Assembly (NCBI GenBank): GCA_012295275.1
Contig: CM022673.1
Location: forward strand, 28,818,636 to 28,882,635
Reading direction: 5' to 3'
Length of the DNA stretch: 64,000 bases
Source of the DNA: Chrysomallon squamiferum
Lineage: Eukaryota; Mollusca; Gastropoda; Neomphalida; Peltospiridae
The notes beneath the pieces are model-generated. The model did not search any database, was not told the origin of the DNA, and saw only the letters and a program-made list of their open reading frames with translations. Shown here piece by piece: positions 1 to 32,048 of this stretch. Each line of letters begins with the position of its first letter. Positions within the stretch are counted from its first letter, which is position 1. The translations under genes and the position numbers were made by a program.

Positions 1-2284
1 CCCAGAAAACTACGTTGTACGCTAGAAAAGTTCTTTTCAGACGTCTAAACGCTCCAGTATCGTCCGACTCCATCGTCCCTGGATTGGACTAAGAAGTGAG
101 GTCCCTGGAACCGAGTAATCCGGATAATCCGCCCAAAGTCTTTGTTTATTTTAATCTGCTGTGTTAGTGTCAGTCTTCCAAACTTGTTTTATCTCTTCAC
201 GGAAAAAAAAAACGACGACTGACAAAAAATTTTTGGGGGGTCGTTTAAAACTAAAAGTATCAAGGTTAATGAGTAGAGCATTTTCACTGCGTCTAGTGTA
301 CTCTTTTGAAAAGAATATAGTACAAAATAAATACTGTATATGTTAACTTTGTTATTAATTTTAAATATTAGATGTGTTTAAAATAATATTTAATATAAAT
401 GTTTGTATATATTCTGTACCTAAGATTAAAAACCTAGGATAAATCATTTTTAATTTCGAGTTATCCGGTATTAGTCATCCATATTTGGAGGTGTCGTCAT
501 TCATCACGTGACTCTGTCGCTGCACTTAATGTACATTTAGCAGTAGTAATACCAACTAATATTAATATATTATGATGGAGAGAAATAATTCATAAGATCA
601 GTTTTTCTTTCCTAATATACGACACATAATAAAAACCTACAATAAAACATATATATTATATGTGTTTTATTTATATATTTTATGTAAAAATATATAAATA
701 AAACACATACATACACACACACACATACATAATAGTTGAGGAGAGAGAGAGAGAGAGAGAGAGAGATTTAGCTGACTGCATTGATCTGTTTCTAATTGTG
801 TATTTTCTGAATAATTAATTATAACGTGATTAGGTACCTATCTGACAACGTGCTTTGTGTCTGAGAAAAAATTAAATTTTCCTGCATATAAAATAATTAT
901 ATGAGTGTGAAATTAAATATTCAAGTTTATGAAAGGCTGCCATACAGATATTACATCTCTCTGGGAGGCACTGTCGTACCCGAATATTCCCATTATATTA
1001 TCATTAGAATTTTCAACGATACCTCAACATATTGAATTATTTTTAATTTTTATTAGCCATGTTTTATCTAGTGCATAATAATCAATTGTATACTAGCACT
1101 CAATACATTTTCCCTTTCTTTATTTTAAGAAAAGAATACACGAGTTTTTCCCCTTTATATTAATGGACTGAATTTGAATGTATTGAATTATTGTTTGATC
1201 TTTATAACTTCTGCTACATTTTACTGAATTAACAGATCGGCCCCCTTTCTTTTTTAAATTAATAACTAAACTAAATAAATGAAAAATACAAACAGCAATA
1301 TTAAATAAATAAATACAAAAAATTAAATAAAGAAGTAAATAAATAAATAAATAAATACAACAACAATATTAAATAAATAAATAAATAAGACTGTATAAGC
1401 AAATAAACAGCATACCACAGTTAGTATCTTTAAATGATAAACAACTTTAATGGCTCTAGGAATTTCTGAGTGTACAAAAAAATATTTCTATATATGGTCA
1501 AGCCTATCCGAATTCGATTACTAATGTTAAAAAATAGCACAAACTGTCATCGTGAGGTATGACAGAAATGTTTCCGCTTCAAGGATAGCGTTCTGAAAAC
1601 ATTTCTTTTCCTGTTGCAGAGAAATCATGTAACAACCAGGTCGTCTTGCATCAGCTAATAAGATTATGGTAAACGCTGACAGTGGGGGGTTCGTGAAAGT
1701 CTTTCAAGAAAGTGTTTAACTTTAATCTAGTTGGGAGATTGTATTTGAATAGAGAGCACTTTTCATTTTATGTTTGCATTATGGACTGTAAATATCTGTA
1801 ACTGTTCACATTTTTTTTAACAGCAGACACTGCTGTTAGTAAAATCCACCCACTTCGCTGACTGACACCGAACTTTTTTTGATCATAGCCTTTTCCCTTT
1901 CATCGTAAACTCCCTCCCCATCTATGTTGATCCTTAACAAAAACGTAAGTAATCGACTAAAATTAATTTAAAAAAAAAAAAAAAATAAAAAAAAAATAAA
2001 AAAAAGTAAACTAGTTCAGCCTTGATATCACCGAGTTCTCTTTGCTTTGTGTTGTTTGCAAAATCGGTCACATTCTATTAACTCTCAGTGTTACAAAGAA
2101 TTGCGAAATGGCTACCCTGAATATAGTCCGTTTCAGTTATCACACCAATGCGAACAGGTTTTTTTGTTCCCCACGGACACGCAAAACGATAAATATAATA
2201 TGTGGGGGTGGGGGGTGGTAAATGCTTCTTTTTTTTTTGCATATCAGATTAAAAGAAAACAATTAAAAAATAAATAAACAAAAT

Positions 2285-2563
2285 AGAGAGACAGAGAGAG
2301 AGAGGTACAGCTATTCACTGGCTTGCCATTTGAGGCTTCATTTACAAGTCAGCTACACTTTTTAAAAAGATAACTTAATACTAATAGTACTTTGCGATGA
2401 TAATTAAATGTATGTGAATAATTCATTGCGTTCATATATCAACTTTGACTATATTAGATGTGGAAGAAAGACAATTATAATAAATGTTAATAACATAATC
2501 TCTGTTGTTAAATATTGTTAACTTTTAATCTCTCTTACAGAACTTTTTATTTATATATTTTTA

Positions 2564-2635
<72 letters not shown>

Positions 2636-2715
2636 ATATATAGATATATATATATCTATATATAAAAGGAGACAATTTAAAAATATAAATAAAAGAGAAC
2701 AATTAATATATACAT
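2285..2715. repeat. Direct repeat copy 1 flanking an inverted-repeat element
   Basis: About 270 bases starting at gtacagctattcactgg (2305), then (TC)n 2566-2631 and a TA-rich tail, recur at 3357-3756 with only scattered differences. The copy starts and ends in simple repeats. Confidence 0.85.
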
Positions 2716-3315
2716 ATACCGTATATACTTGTGTACAAGGCGACCTTATGTATAAGTCGATGTGTATTTTAAGACCAAAAATTGCGTCATTTTAGGTATT
2801 ACTTGTGTATAAGTCGACTGTAGATTCCAGGCGCCGTTCTATGATTTACAAAATGTGTCGGTAGTGGATATTAATGACGATTGCAATATTATTTCACCAA
2901 ATTCTTTACAATCAAACAAGTGAGTTTTGTTTATGAAATTAGGACCGATATTTAGTGCAATTTGGCAGAGAAGTCTGCATTCCTAGATCATTGCAAGACG
3001 CCGTAAGGCATAACGCCGTACTGACGGTTTTCTCGCTTTAAAATGTATTTTTATGTCATTAAACGGAAGAATATCATGTTTTACCTTCATATTTGGTTTT
3101 GTTATTTAATTTTTCAAAAATGTTTTATACGATAAAATTATATTTTTGAAAAGCTGAAAGACCGCGATTATTTTAGATGCATCCCGTAGCAAAAAATAGT
3201 CAAAATGGCGACTCTTCGGCAACAGCTACAAAAGCATTACCTATGTATAAGTCGACCCCCAAAATATTACCTTAATATAGTCTCCCAAAAATTCGACTTA
3301 TACACAAGTATATAC

Positions 3316-3320
<5 letters not shown>
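2716..3320. mobile_element. MITE-like element with about 20-bp terminal inverted repeats
   Basis: The left end ATACCGTATATACTTGTGTA (2716) is the exact reverse complement of the right end (to about 3320). The motif GTATAAGTCGA recurs near both ends (about 2750, 2807, 3243 and inverted near 3296). It holds no transposase frame and sits in TA-rich DNA, so the target duplication is hard to define. Non-autonomous DNA element; superfamily not assigned. Confidence 0.7.
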
Positions 3321-3356
<36 letters not shown>

Positions 3357-3403
<47 letters not shown>

Positions 3404-3666
3404 CAGCTATTCACTGGCTTGCCACTTGAGGTTTCATTTACAAGTCAGCTACATTTTTTAAAAAGATAACTTAATACTAATAGTACTTTGCGATGATAAT
3501 TAAATGTATGTGAATAATTCATTGCGTTTATATATCAACTTTGACTAAATTAGATGTGGAAGAAAGACAATTATAATAAATGTTAATAACAAAATCTCTT
3601 TTTGTTAAATATTATTAACTTTTTAACCTCTTTTACACACCTTTTTATTTCTATATTTTTACACAG

Positions 3667-3717
<51 letters not shown>

Positions 3718-3747
3718 TTAAAAATATAAATAAAAGAGAACAATTTA

Positions 3748-3756
<9 letters not shown>
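3357..3756. repeat. Direct repeat copy 2
   Basis: Second copy of the unit at 2285-2715: (GA)n 3357-3400, a unique core from 3401, (TC)n 3667-3697, (TA)n, then the same tail (aaatataaataaaagagaac). Confidence 0.85.
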
Positions 3757-3836
<80 letters not shown>

Positions 3837-3956
3837 GAGAGGCTGTGTAAAAATATATAAATAGAAAGGTGTGTAAGAGAGGTTAAGAGGTTAATAATAT
3901 TTGACAACAGAGATTATGCTATTAACATTTATTATAATTGTCTTTTATCTACATCT

Positions 3957-3959
<3 letters not shown>
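3549..3959. repeat. Large inverted repeat (palindrome)
   Basis: The arm at 3549-3669 returns in reverse complement at about 3841-3959, separated by (TC)n, (TA)n and (GA)n that are themselves complementary. The whole block could fold into a hairpin with about 120-bp arms. Confidence 0.8.

Positions 3960-4031
<72 letters not shown>
3958..4031. repeat. (GA)n microsatellite
   Basis: About 74 bases of GA repeat, next to the (GA)n at 3758-3841 in the inverted repeat. Confidence 0.95.
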
Positions 4032-4032
<1 letters not shown>

Positions 4033-5073
4033 AGTTCATATAAATAATACCTATATCACCCCACTGGGTGTGCATGTTATTTTAATCGGATGATCTAGAC
4101 ACAGAAACCCTGAATTTCTGAAACTGACCATACTGGTGATATCGACCAATACACGTAGTATACAGTAAGTAGCACTACCGGGTATGGACCAAATTAAGTA
4201 GGTCGTTTAGGCAGCGGCATTTGTAATCATTTTAAAACTTGCATCAATTGAGAAAAATCTGATCAGAGGTAAGTAGTTTTTAGAAACTGTGTAATTGTTT
4301 TTAATTTGTCTTATTTTCTTACATTCTAAAAACTATCACGGACACAGATAAACGCAACAACTGTGATGTAGATACAGTGAGTGACCTTATATGCTGATAG
4401 GATTACCGGCGTATCTGTTTTCTGGTAAATATATATATATATATACACATACATATGTATACATATATACACATATATTCATATATATATTTTTTTACAT
4501 GAAACAAATAATATATGTTTAATGAAATCTTAATGTATTTAAATATTTACGATTAATATTAACACAACACATTATTTTTCTTATTTTTCTGAAGTAAAAA
4601 CGCTCTTTCAATTCCGCGAAGCCTTTTAAGTCGTTTCCTTAACCTGTACTGTTAGCGAGTCTTACGTAGAGCATTGTTTCGATCTGTTTTAACATTAATA
4701 ATAATTATGTCGGTCTGACATCGCACTTTAGTAGGGCACTTTTAAGAAACGTCATTCTTTATGCGCTGCTTAATATTGGCGTTAATTTTGAAGACATTTT
4801 GTTCCAGCAGACGTAAAAATGGAAATTAATTTCTTTCAGATATAAATGTTTATTGTTATATCAGCTATGTAACATATACACCGCGATAAATAAATAAATA
4901 AATAAATAATAATATATTGAAATGTTATTGGAAAAAATTCCCCTCGTTATATTATAGTGATTTTTGACAAATCAACACTTCTAAGTATATTCTGTATATT
5001 TTGTACAATTTTTTATAATTCAGTTCATCATTAAGCATGTTAAATTTAAGTAAAAAATAAGCCTCACAAACCT

Positions 5074-5107
<34 letters not shown>

Positions 5108-6259
5108 TCCTTATTGGAAATATGGAAACGGCCACTTAATAATAATGATAATAATAATAAATTATTCGGACGTCAGATAAATAGCTCGTCTGAAGTGAAG
5201 TCTAGATTTGAAATTAGTTTGTTTATTTTGTTATACAGTTTTTATTTATTAAAGATAAGAACTCAATTTCATTTCAGCTGAATTTAAGATCTTACATGTT
5301 TAATAGTCGACAAAGATTATATTGTTATAATTTCTTTGAATTAAAATAAAATGTAAAATTTAGTATATATCTATATAACTAAAGATATAAATATTAGTTA
5401 TAATAATATTAAAATATATATATTGTATATAATACTACAAACATACATACATTTAAATGCACTGTTTTCTTTGCCAGACATATCTGTATTTTTAAATGCA
5501 CAACCGCTTGAAATTTTACAATAATGTTGCATCGCTCTACATTCTCAAAAATAAGTGATGCAAAACTACAATAATTTATATAACCTGGTTGTAAGCTGAG
5601 AACAGTGTTTGTGTTACCAAGCTGAAAGTTTAGTACCGTAAATATAGCCACGCTCGGTTATCAAAGCTGCTTTAGAGACGAACGTTGTATATCAGATTAA
5701 CCCCAGACTTTAAGTTCTTGGGATGTTTTTCAGAACACAAGACATAAATGAAACAAAATTATAGTTTATCACAAATGTCAGTAAATTCTACTGCTGAAAA
5801 ACCCTTCGATTAACGTTAATCCATATAGTTAAATGTAACGTTAAAATAAATATAAATAATGGTTTTATTTACATATTTTTGTTGTTTGCATGTACGATTT
5901 TTGCAAATACAGTGTGGCGCTTCGATTCTCGAATTTAGTCCCAGAAAGATGTTAAAAGAAAAACAACATTTTTCATAAGAAATAACATACGTTGAATTAA
6001 TCCGTTCTAGACACCCAAAACTACAAAGAACTGTAGTAGGAAACATTGCTTATTTAAACCTGTGCAGTAATACTTAAATTAGGCATCGGCTAAGCTTTTG
6101 GAGAGAGGGGACCAGAAAGCTATGCAGCGTTTTGGAGGATGGCCAAGATGTCAAATGTATTACACACACACGCACACGCACTCGCACACGCACACGCACA
6201 CACACACATGCATACAGGCTGCTTTGGTCTGCAGATTTAAAGAAACAAACAAACAAGGA

Positions 6260-6330
6260 AGTTGAAGTAATAATTGGCGACCGAGTGTTGATTGGCGGGC
6301 CGGACTAAAATCAGGACCAATGATTGTCTA
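6260..6330 (+). promoter_or_regulatory. CCAAT-rich candidate promoter of ABCB1
   Basis: Three CCAAT pentamers fall within 49 bases: inverted at 6273-6277 and 6291-6295, direct at 6317-6321. They lie in a locally GC-rich patch of otherwise AT-rich DNA. Mammalian MDR1 promoters carry an inverted CCAAT (Y-box), so the resemblance is suggestive. No transcription start can be fixed from sequence alone. Confidence 0.3.
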
Positions 6331-6752
6331 ACCCTTCTAAAGTGCACAGAATTACTAACATAAACAGCAAACGTTGTCAATTGACGACGAGATCAGATAG
6401 CGTTATTTGAGAACCGAGCTATTCACAGTTCGGAGAAGAAGCACAATACTCCCCTACCTGTCGTATCTAAACAAATAATAATAAATTTTATGTATCATTA
6501 AATTTCATTGTCGGTCCAAATTTTAGAACATGTGAAATCTGGTTAAGTAAATACGCATTTATAAATGAATGTACCAAAAAAAAAAAAAAAATTCAATTTC
6601 TTTAACGGAATGAGAATAATTTATTCGTTGTTACAAAAATTATATTTGTCATCGTTTCTGTGATCTAGCCACAGATTTCTTGAACTGTCGTCATTTTTTA
6701 ATTATTGCGTGACGTATAATTATTATACACTAACTTCCTTATTATATTTCAG

Positions 6753-6832
6753 TTTGCGTCCGAAATCCAGATCAGACCAGAGAGGTGATATTGTACACAG
6801 ATTTTGTTTTTTAATAGATTAACGTCTGCTGG
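6753..6832 (+). other. Candidate 5' UTR exon of ABCB1
   Basis: A pyrimidine-rich acceptor (tatatttcag) precedes 6753 and a strong donor (gtgagt) follows 6832. No coding frame is convincing. Its place 540 bases before the first coding exon fits a leader exon. Inferred from splice signals only. Confidence 0.3.
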
Positions 6833-6896
6833 GTGAGTACTGGTTTACATGTTGCATTTGTTTAAGTTTCGACTCTGTTTTTATTTTGATTAGGTG

Positions 6897-6899
<3 letters not shown>

Positions 6900-6949
<50 letters not shown>
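6900..6949. repeat. (ATT)n microsatellite
   Basis: About 50 bases of uninterrupted TTA units. Confidence 0.95.
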
Positions 6950-7005
6950 CTTCTCTTTTCTTTTTTAAATAAAAAAGTAAATCAATGGACGTTTCTTTAA
7001 AACCT

Positions 7006-7069
7006 ACATACCTGATTTAGTTTATATATAAACAGTTACATACCTGATTTAGTTTATATATAAACAGTT
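7006..7069. repeat. 32-bp exact tandem duplication
   Basis: Two identical copies of a 32-base unit beginning acatacctgatttag, in the intron before ABCB1 exon 1. Confidence 0.9.
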
Positions 7070-7372
7070 ACTGCAAATGTTCAGTTTTGTTTTAATTACG
7101 TTAGTATGAAATTCAGTGAATTGTTCTTCGCTTAAAAAGGTAATTCCCCTTTGTAGCTGGAAACTTAATTCCCCGTGTACCTGCAGCTTGACATAATACG
7201 CTTCAAATCATAAATGTAACTAAACAACTAACTATCATTTGTGTTTCATCTGCTCCCAATGACTTATATGTACTTTAATTGCAGTAATTAAAATAGAAAT
7301 ATAGTAACAAACACACAAGAACGTATATTCAATTCTTAGTTATTTTCAGGGTTATTTTTTCATAGCATCATC

Positions 7373-26039
<18,667 letters not shown>

Positions 26040-26104
26040 ACAGCAAAGACTGGCACAGATCTGATTTCATCACCATTTGCAGGATTTTTTCTAGTGAACG
26101 CACG

Positions 26105-26141
<37 letters not shown>

Positions 26142-27200
26142 ACACAAAATATATACATGACTGGACAATGTACAGTGTCATTCTTAGCATTACGATAAGT
26201 CAAATATGAAGCATATCAGTAAACGTCATTAGCCATGTAAATTGTCTCATAGCCATAAAATGTAAAGTTTGACTGAAGAATATGGGTCGAATGTAATTAT
26301 TATTATAGGGAGAGAGATTTTTAGCATAGAATTAATTCTGACAATCATATGATGACTATCAGTACCATCATCTCATGCTAACTTAAGTTATGAAAATAAC
26401 TATAAAATTATAAAATACGCACAGGATACATTACATGTAGATAAAACAGGAGTGAATTCACACACGCACGCACACACACACACGCACACAGACACACTAA
26501 TACCTGTACAGATACACAAACAGAAACACATACATTTATCTATCTATTTGAATGTATGTATATATGGATGTATGTGAATATATGTATATAGTACACCCTC
26601 CCACACACACACCCAGATTAAAGTTAATTTCCTGAAAGAGAGAAAATTAAAACTAGTAACAATTCAATATATACTCATTCAAAATCTAATGACAATTCAA
26701 TATATACGCATTCAAAATCTGACGACAAATTTAACTTTAATTATGTTGACAACGCATAAGTGCCGTTATATGAACTGTTATTATCATAACTGCAGCTTTG
26801 AACAGTTTTAAAAATAGTGATAAATATTATGTAATACTTTCACAGAGAATTTTGCCAGAATGCCTTGCCATTCCACTTGAGTCTTTCTTTGCCTGTTTAT
26901 AACTTTCAAGTGAAAAAGCTAATATTCACTTTGTAACCACCGATTTTGTTTTGTTAATGTTTCATATTTTTATTTTTTAAAATAATCAAACGTTGATGCT
27001 ATTTTCACCATTAAATTATTATTTATTTTTGGATATAATTATTGTTATGAATTTTGTGTGTATAAAATACTGAAATAAGGTGAATTAATTTTCTTTTTTT
27101 TCTTTTTTTTAACATTAATTGATTTAATTTTTGAAAAAGTAAATGGTGCTGTTAATTTTGTGTTTAAACAAAGGTGCCATAAAAAAATAAATGAAAGCAA
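26040..27200 (+). other. Probable ABCB1 3' UTR
   Basis: Non-coding, AT-rich, with (CA)n tracts at 26100-26138 and 26461-26500. An AATAAA hexamer at 27186-27191 is one plausible polyadenylation signal. The true 3' end cannot be fixed from sequence. Confidence 0.35.
26657..26722. repeat. 33-bp tandem duplication
   Basis: Two near-identical copies of a unit containing caattcaatatata and cattcaaaatct. Confidence 0.8.
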
Positions 27201-28488
27201 TCACTCGAAAATAAAAAAGAACTGAAATACATTTCCATGTGCAAACCATGTGTTGCTAAATTTGAATTATATGTTTAATATATTTTGTTTTTACCGATTT
27301 TTGGGTGTTTTTTTTTGTTTGTTTTACTAAATATAAAACTGTTTCAAAAAAGAATTGTGGTTTTTGCACTGACTGTATTGTATTAATAGTGAATGTATTT
27401 ATGAAATGTATTTGTTAATCCATTTTTATAAACAGTGATACTGGAGTTAATATTATTTACAGAAATTCGTTTTTTTTTTTTAAATGTTTATTTTTATTGT
27501 CACTTTTTGGACAAATTCTATTTATTGAAAGATATATTTGTACTGATCTGTACTTGTATAATTTTTTAAACATAATAATATACAGCAAAATATTTGTATA
27601 TATTGTATATATATATGAAATGTTAACAATTTTTATCATTTACTGAGATTCTGGAAACATATGAAATTGCATTTAGAAGCTGTTTTAATTATTGCTTTGT
27701 ACAGTATTTATTATTATCTGGAAATACGTTTTGCAAAGATTATCCGCACTGAAAGCGTTTGAAGAAAGAATATATATTTTATTTCAGGACACTCACACCA
27801 TATTTCTGCAGTCTCTGTTTACATGTTATACACAGTAACAATGCAAATATTATTCAGTTAGCAGCAAGAACATTTTAATATGTACCTTCCCGAGGATTGG
27901 AAGACACCTACCATAACCTTTAATTAATCAGTCTTACGTCACATGTGTTATGGAAAACATATCAGCTGGTGCTCTAAGGAGTACTCAGTGAAATTTGCCT
28001 CATTATATTAGGACTATTACATATATTTACTTAATTACGTTTCCATAATTATGGATAATAATAACAGTAATAATAATGATAAGTTAATGATGATAATGAT
28101 GATGATAATTTACTACTACTAATACTACTTCTTCTACTATTACTACTACTAATGATGATGATTATAAATAATTAAATAAATTTTGAATATGTGATAAATC
28201 TTTTGCATATTTAAAAATTTCTGTTCTGTTTTATTTGTTTTGATTTTTTCTTTCTTTCTTTCGTCTTCTTGTTCTTCCTTTCTTTCTTCTTCTTTTTCTT
28301 CTTAATCTCCATCTTTATTCCGCACTAGATGAACTAGAACGAAAAAAAAACTAAAAGCGAAACAAAACTGCAACAACAAAAAAAGAAACCCCCAAAACCC
28401 ACCAAATAAAAAACAGCCAAAAACACTAAAATAAATAAATTAATAAATAAATAATTAATTAATAATAATGATGATGATGATGATGATG

Positions 28489-28556
<68 letters not shown>

Positions 28557-28894
28557 AAAATAAAATAAAATAAAACAAAATATAATAAAAACAAGACAAA
28601 CAATTGTAAAACAAACAAATTTAGGATAACTGAAAAAGAAATTAAAACATAACTATTTTCATGTACATCTACAATAACATTGTGTTTATGCTGCCTAACG
28701 CTAATACGTATACAACCAATAATTCACTATGTTTAAAACACGCACACCTATAGAGATAAATTACAGTAAGTATTGTTGTAAGTAAACGAACAAAATGAGC
28801 TACGTCAAAAACAAAATTATTAAAGTTGATTAATATATCCTGATTGCTACAATAGTTTTAAATTCAATAAAAGTCTGAATAACAATAGTTATAA

Positions 28895-28985
28895 TGACGT
28901 CCGTATACAGAGCTCCATGACGATATGACGTTATCATTTTGTGACGTAATAGACCATGAAACTCTCAATGGCAGCCTATACGTCA
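28895..28985. promoter_or_regulatory. Cluster of four CRE/ATF-like TGACGT sites
   Basis: TGACGT occurs at 28895, 28926 and 28942, and its reverse complement at 28980-28985, four sites in 91 bases. They lie 80-170 bases before the possible exon at 29068. Candidate promoter or enhancer. Confidence 0.35.
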
Positions 28986-29067
28986 TTCATAAATTATGAT
29001 TTTTCTGATGTTAGTTCAATATATAAATTTTCTGGTGATTCAAACGTATATCATAGACCAATGGTTT

Positions 29068-29433
29068 ATGTTATATTTTGCTTCAGCTAGTTGTATTGCA
29101 TTCATTCTCCTACATTTGTACGTACAAACTAAAACACGTTATTTTAAATCTCGGAAACGGAGTAAGGTAAGTTAACACCTCACGACAACAATGATTTTTC
29201 GTCTTCTTTTTTCTTTTCTTTTTCTTTCTTTCTGTTTGTTTTTAATTTTTTTTTATATCTTGGTTGAGAATCTTTTCTCTCTCTCACTCCACAAACACAC
29301 ACACTCAAAAGTAAGAATAAAAATTAAAAAATTAAAAATTAAACAACATTAACAGTAATAACGAAATAATAATTTAAAATAAATAAGATAAATATTTAAA
29401 AAGTATTTATTATTTCACATAATAATAATAATA

Positions 29434-29471
<38 letters not shown>

Positions 29472-29678
29472 GATTTACGGAGGATATATGAACTATATTT
29501 TGTTAATATGATTTTTAAATATTATAAATAAAGCAAATTAACTTATAATGATATTAATATTTTAATGTTATATATATATATAGTAGTTATATGGATTTAT
29601 TTATTTGTTTTGCAGTTACTTCGATTAAAAAAGTGGAAGAACTTATGCCTAAAGATTCTCATTGAATCTATTTATAAG
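29068..29678 (+). other. Possible two-exon small reading frame or VCL leader exons
   Basis: ATG 29068 opens 33 codons (hydrophobic start, then basic: YFKSRKRSK) ending in phase 0 at a strong gtaagt donor (29167). A tgttttgcag acceptor at 29615 opens 21 more in-frame codons (LLRLKKWKNLCL...) to a gtaaac donor at 29679. No later exon was found and no family recognised. The two pieces may instead be untranslated leader exons of vinculin. Confidence 0.25.
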
Positions 29679-30892
29679 GTAAACAATGAAATAAAATGTT
29701 ATTATTGGTTTTGTTATACAAAGAATGGTACCATTAACTTTTAGCGGATACCTTCAGCGTTCTGAATGTGTAACACTTTAAAAAAAACATTGTCAGGTCA
29801 TTAGTAAGAACCCAGTTCAAAGGCATATATGATAATTTTATATATTGCTTGATTTGGGAACTTTACCGTTCTAACTAGAGCTCCATACATTTATCACAAG
29901 CTAAGGGAACTGAGCTCGATATAAAACATCCATTAGCTCTGGTCAAGCAGTAACCTGAGATACGACAGTGCATATTTCTGAAATATATTTATATATATGA
30001 TGTTTTACCCCGTTTTATAGTTAGTTAAGTTATAGGGGACATTAAACTAAAATTCAGCAATGAATTCAACAAAATTAAAATGGTCTAAATGTGTTTTAAA
30101 CTTTTAATTTACTCTAAACATTATCATAATAAATTCGGAGCTAACTTCAGAGTAAACAGTTATATCGTGAACAAGACAAATACAAATATTTTATATTAAG
30201 GAAAGCTTGTATTGATGTTGTTTTGCTTTTTAAATTCGAATTCACAAATTATGAATTGCTTGATGCGTCACAACTTATCTCCCATATGCGCCGAATGACG
30301 CTTTCTGCAGAGGGAATCCTCGGCGAGCTCATGTCATACTTCATTTCCTTATTTGGAAACACCCATGTGCATGACAAAGATAGCTGGTGTTATGTTTCAG
30401 GGATTCCCTTCTGATATCTTCCAACTACCGTTAAGCAATACATAGATAAGAAAATGACCGTGAATTAGTATAAATTCCTTAAAGTATATTTTTTCATTTT
30501 ATTTATTTACTGGCAAATACTTAAACCGATCGGGATAAATAAAGAAATTTTGACAAGGGCGATCTCTGTTTACCATACGACTTATTTCAAATATAATTAT
30601 AAATTAAACAAAAGATTTCCAAATTATAAAATAATACCTTAGAAAAATAGAACAATTAATATATAAAGGTGTTTAGAAGATGAATGGAAACGCAGTTTAA
30701 TTGTTCTTATTAAAGAATAATAGTACAACTGAAATATTCTACGGAGGCACCAAATCAGTTGTCTAGAAAATAGTATCTGTGCTTCTGCAAGATCATTTGG
30801 AAAGTCTGCGGCCGGTCGGAGAAAGTGCATTAATGTTTGGACGTGTTTGCGGCTGTATGTTATAGGTTTTATCATTGAACTAGAAAGTCAAA

Positions 30893-30949
30893 ATGCCGGT
30901 CTTTCATACGAAGACAATTGAAAGCATTTTAGAGCCTGTAGCTCAACAG
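30893..30949 (+). CDS. VCL: VCL exon 1
   Basis: Residues 1-19 from ATG 30893, matching the known vinculin N-terminus; donor gtaagt, phase 0. An in-line 5' UTR or a splice at ttatag (30865) may precede it. Confidence 0.95.
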
Positions 30950-32007
30950 GTAAGTAATATTTTTTATGGAATTGGGCCATTCGGCCATCGTATTTTGTGT
31001 ATATATGTTTTGTACTCAGTCTGTGTGGTTCATGAACCTAAAGAGAATAATATCGAATATAAAGAAACGAAAATGTACTACTTTAATATATTATATTATC
31101 GACATAAAATGCAACTCGGTCGAATGTGATAAATATAGCTTAACATAATAATATTTGTTTCAGTAAACTGACATTGAAATACAATTTAAAATCAAATGAT
31201 TAATAAAATTATAAATGAATCATCCTATAATTATGAATATAACGGATTCATTTTACTCTGTGTAAACAAGTTAATCATTACAAATGTACATCTACCAAGA
31301 AAAGGGGCACGGTTTCCACTCCCCACCGAACAACAAAAAAAGAATAATAAAGTTCGAAAGTTAAGCTAAATTATATCTGCAGGCAAGAATATTAATTTCT
31401 ATCTAAAACTGGATGGAACATAATTTAAAAAATTATTATAATTATAGAAAGTGAAACTGAAGGTTCTGGTTGGAAACTTTAGTATGACAGTATAAATTAT
31501 AATAATATTCCCAAATATTTTTTAATTATTATATTTCTTTATATTTACCAATATTTAGTATCTAAAAATGTTGTTGTCAGAAAAGTAACTTTGACTATTA
31601 ATGGACTGTCATTTGACAGTTATTTCATAAAATGTAGAGACTGAAAACATATTAACAATAAAATTAAATGGAATTTCAGCATTATTCCAAAAGTCTGCTT
31701 AGACTGAGTAATATTTATTTTGCTATGTATAGGCTATACTATAGACTATAGTAATGTAGTTACATATATCTTTGGTTTTTAATTTAGTTTAGAATGTCTT
31801 TAAGTATAAAATATTCTTATTAACTTAATAATTAAGTATATGAGAAACTCCATATATAAAATAGATATAAATATTTATGAATTAAATAATAATAATAATT
31901 AGTCATTAGCAAAATTATTTGATTGGTTTTAGCATTGTGTTCCATGAGTAATGGTGACAAAATGTTCATTTATTCACCATTAATTATTAATTTAATATAT
32001 TGTAATA

Positions 32008-32048
<41 letters not shown>

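Larger units (their letters stand above)
1..6752. other. Upstream non-coding region
   Basis: No convincing exon on either strand. The open frames present are simple-repeat translations or short chance frames. Contents: (CA)n and (GA)n near 712-765, AAAT-type repeats at 1290-1390, the repeat cluster 2285-4031, (TA)n at 4429-4446 and 5082-5107, CA/CG-rich repeats at 6161-6207. A strong donor-like site (gatcagag then gtaagt) at 4269 could end an unmapped leader exon. Confidence 0.5.
27201..30892. other. Intergenic region between ABCB1 and VCL
   Basis: AT-rich, with triplet and tetramer repeats at 28040-28160, 28470-28600 and 29420-29470. No conserved protein exon was recognised. A CRE-like cluster (28895-28985) and a possible small spliced frame (29068-29678) are listed separately. 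The last 130 bases before VCL are less AT-rich and probably hold its 5' UTR. Confidence 0.5.

Noticed and set aside
3659-3907. Minus-strand frame rich in SLSLSL and RERERE
   Set aside because: It is a translation of (TC)n and (TA)n repeats within the inverted repeat, with no protein features.
30223-30414. 63-codon frame upstream of VCL
   Set aside because: No initiation context, splice partner or family similarity; too short to support alone.
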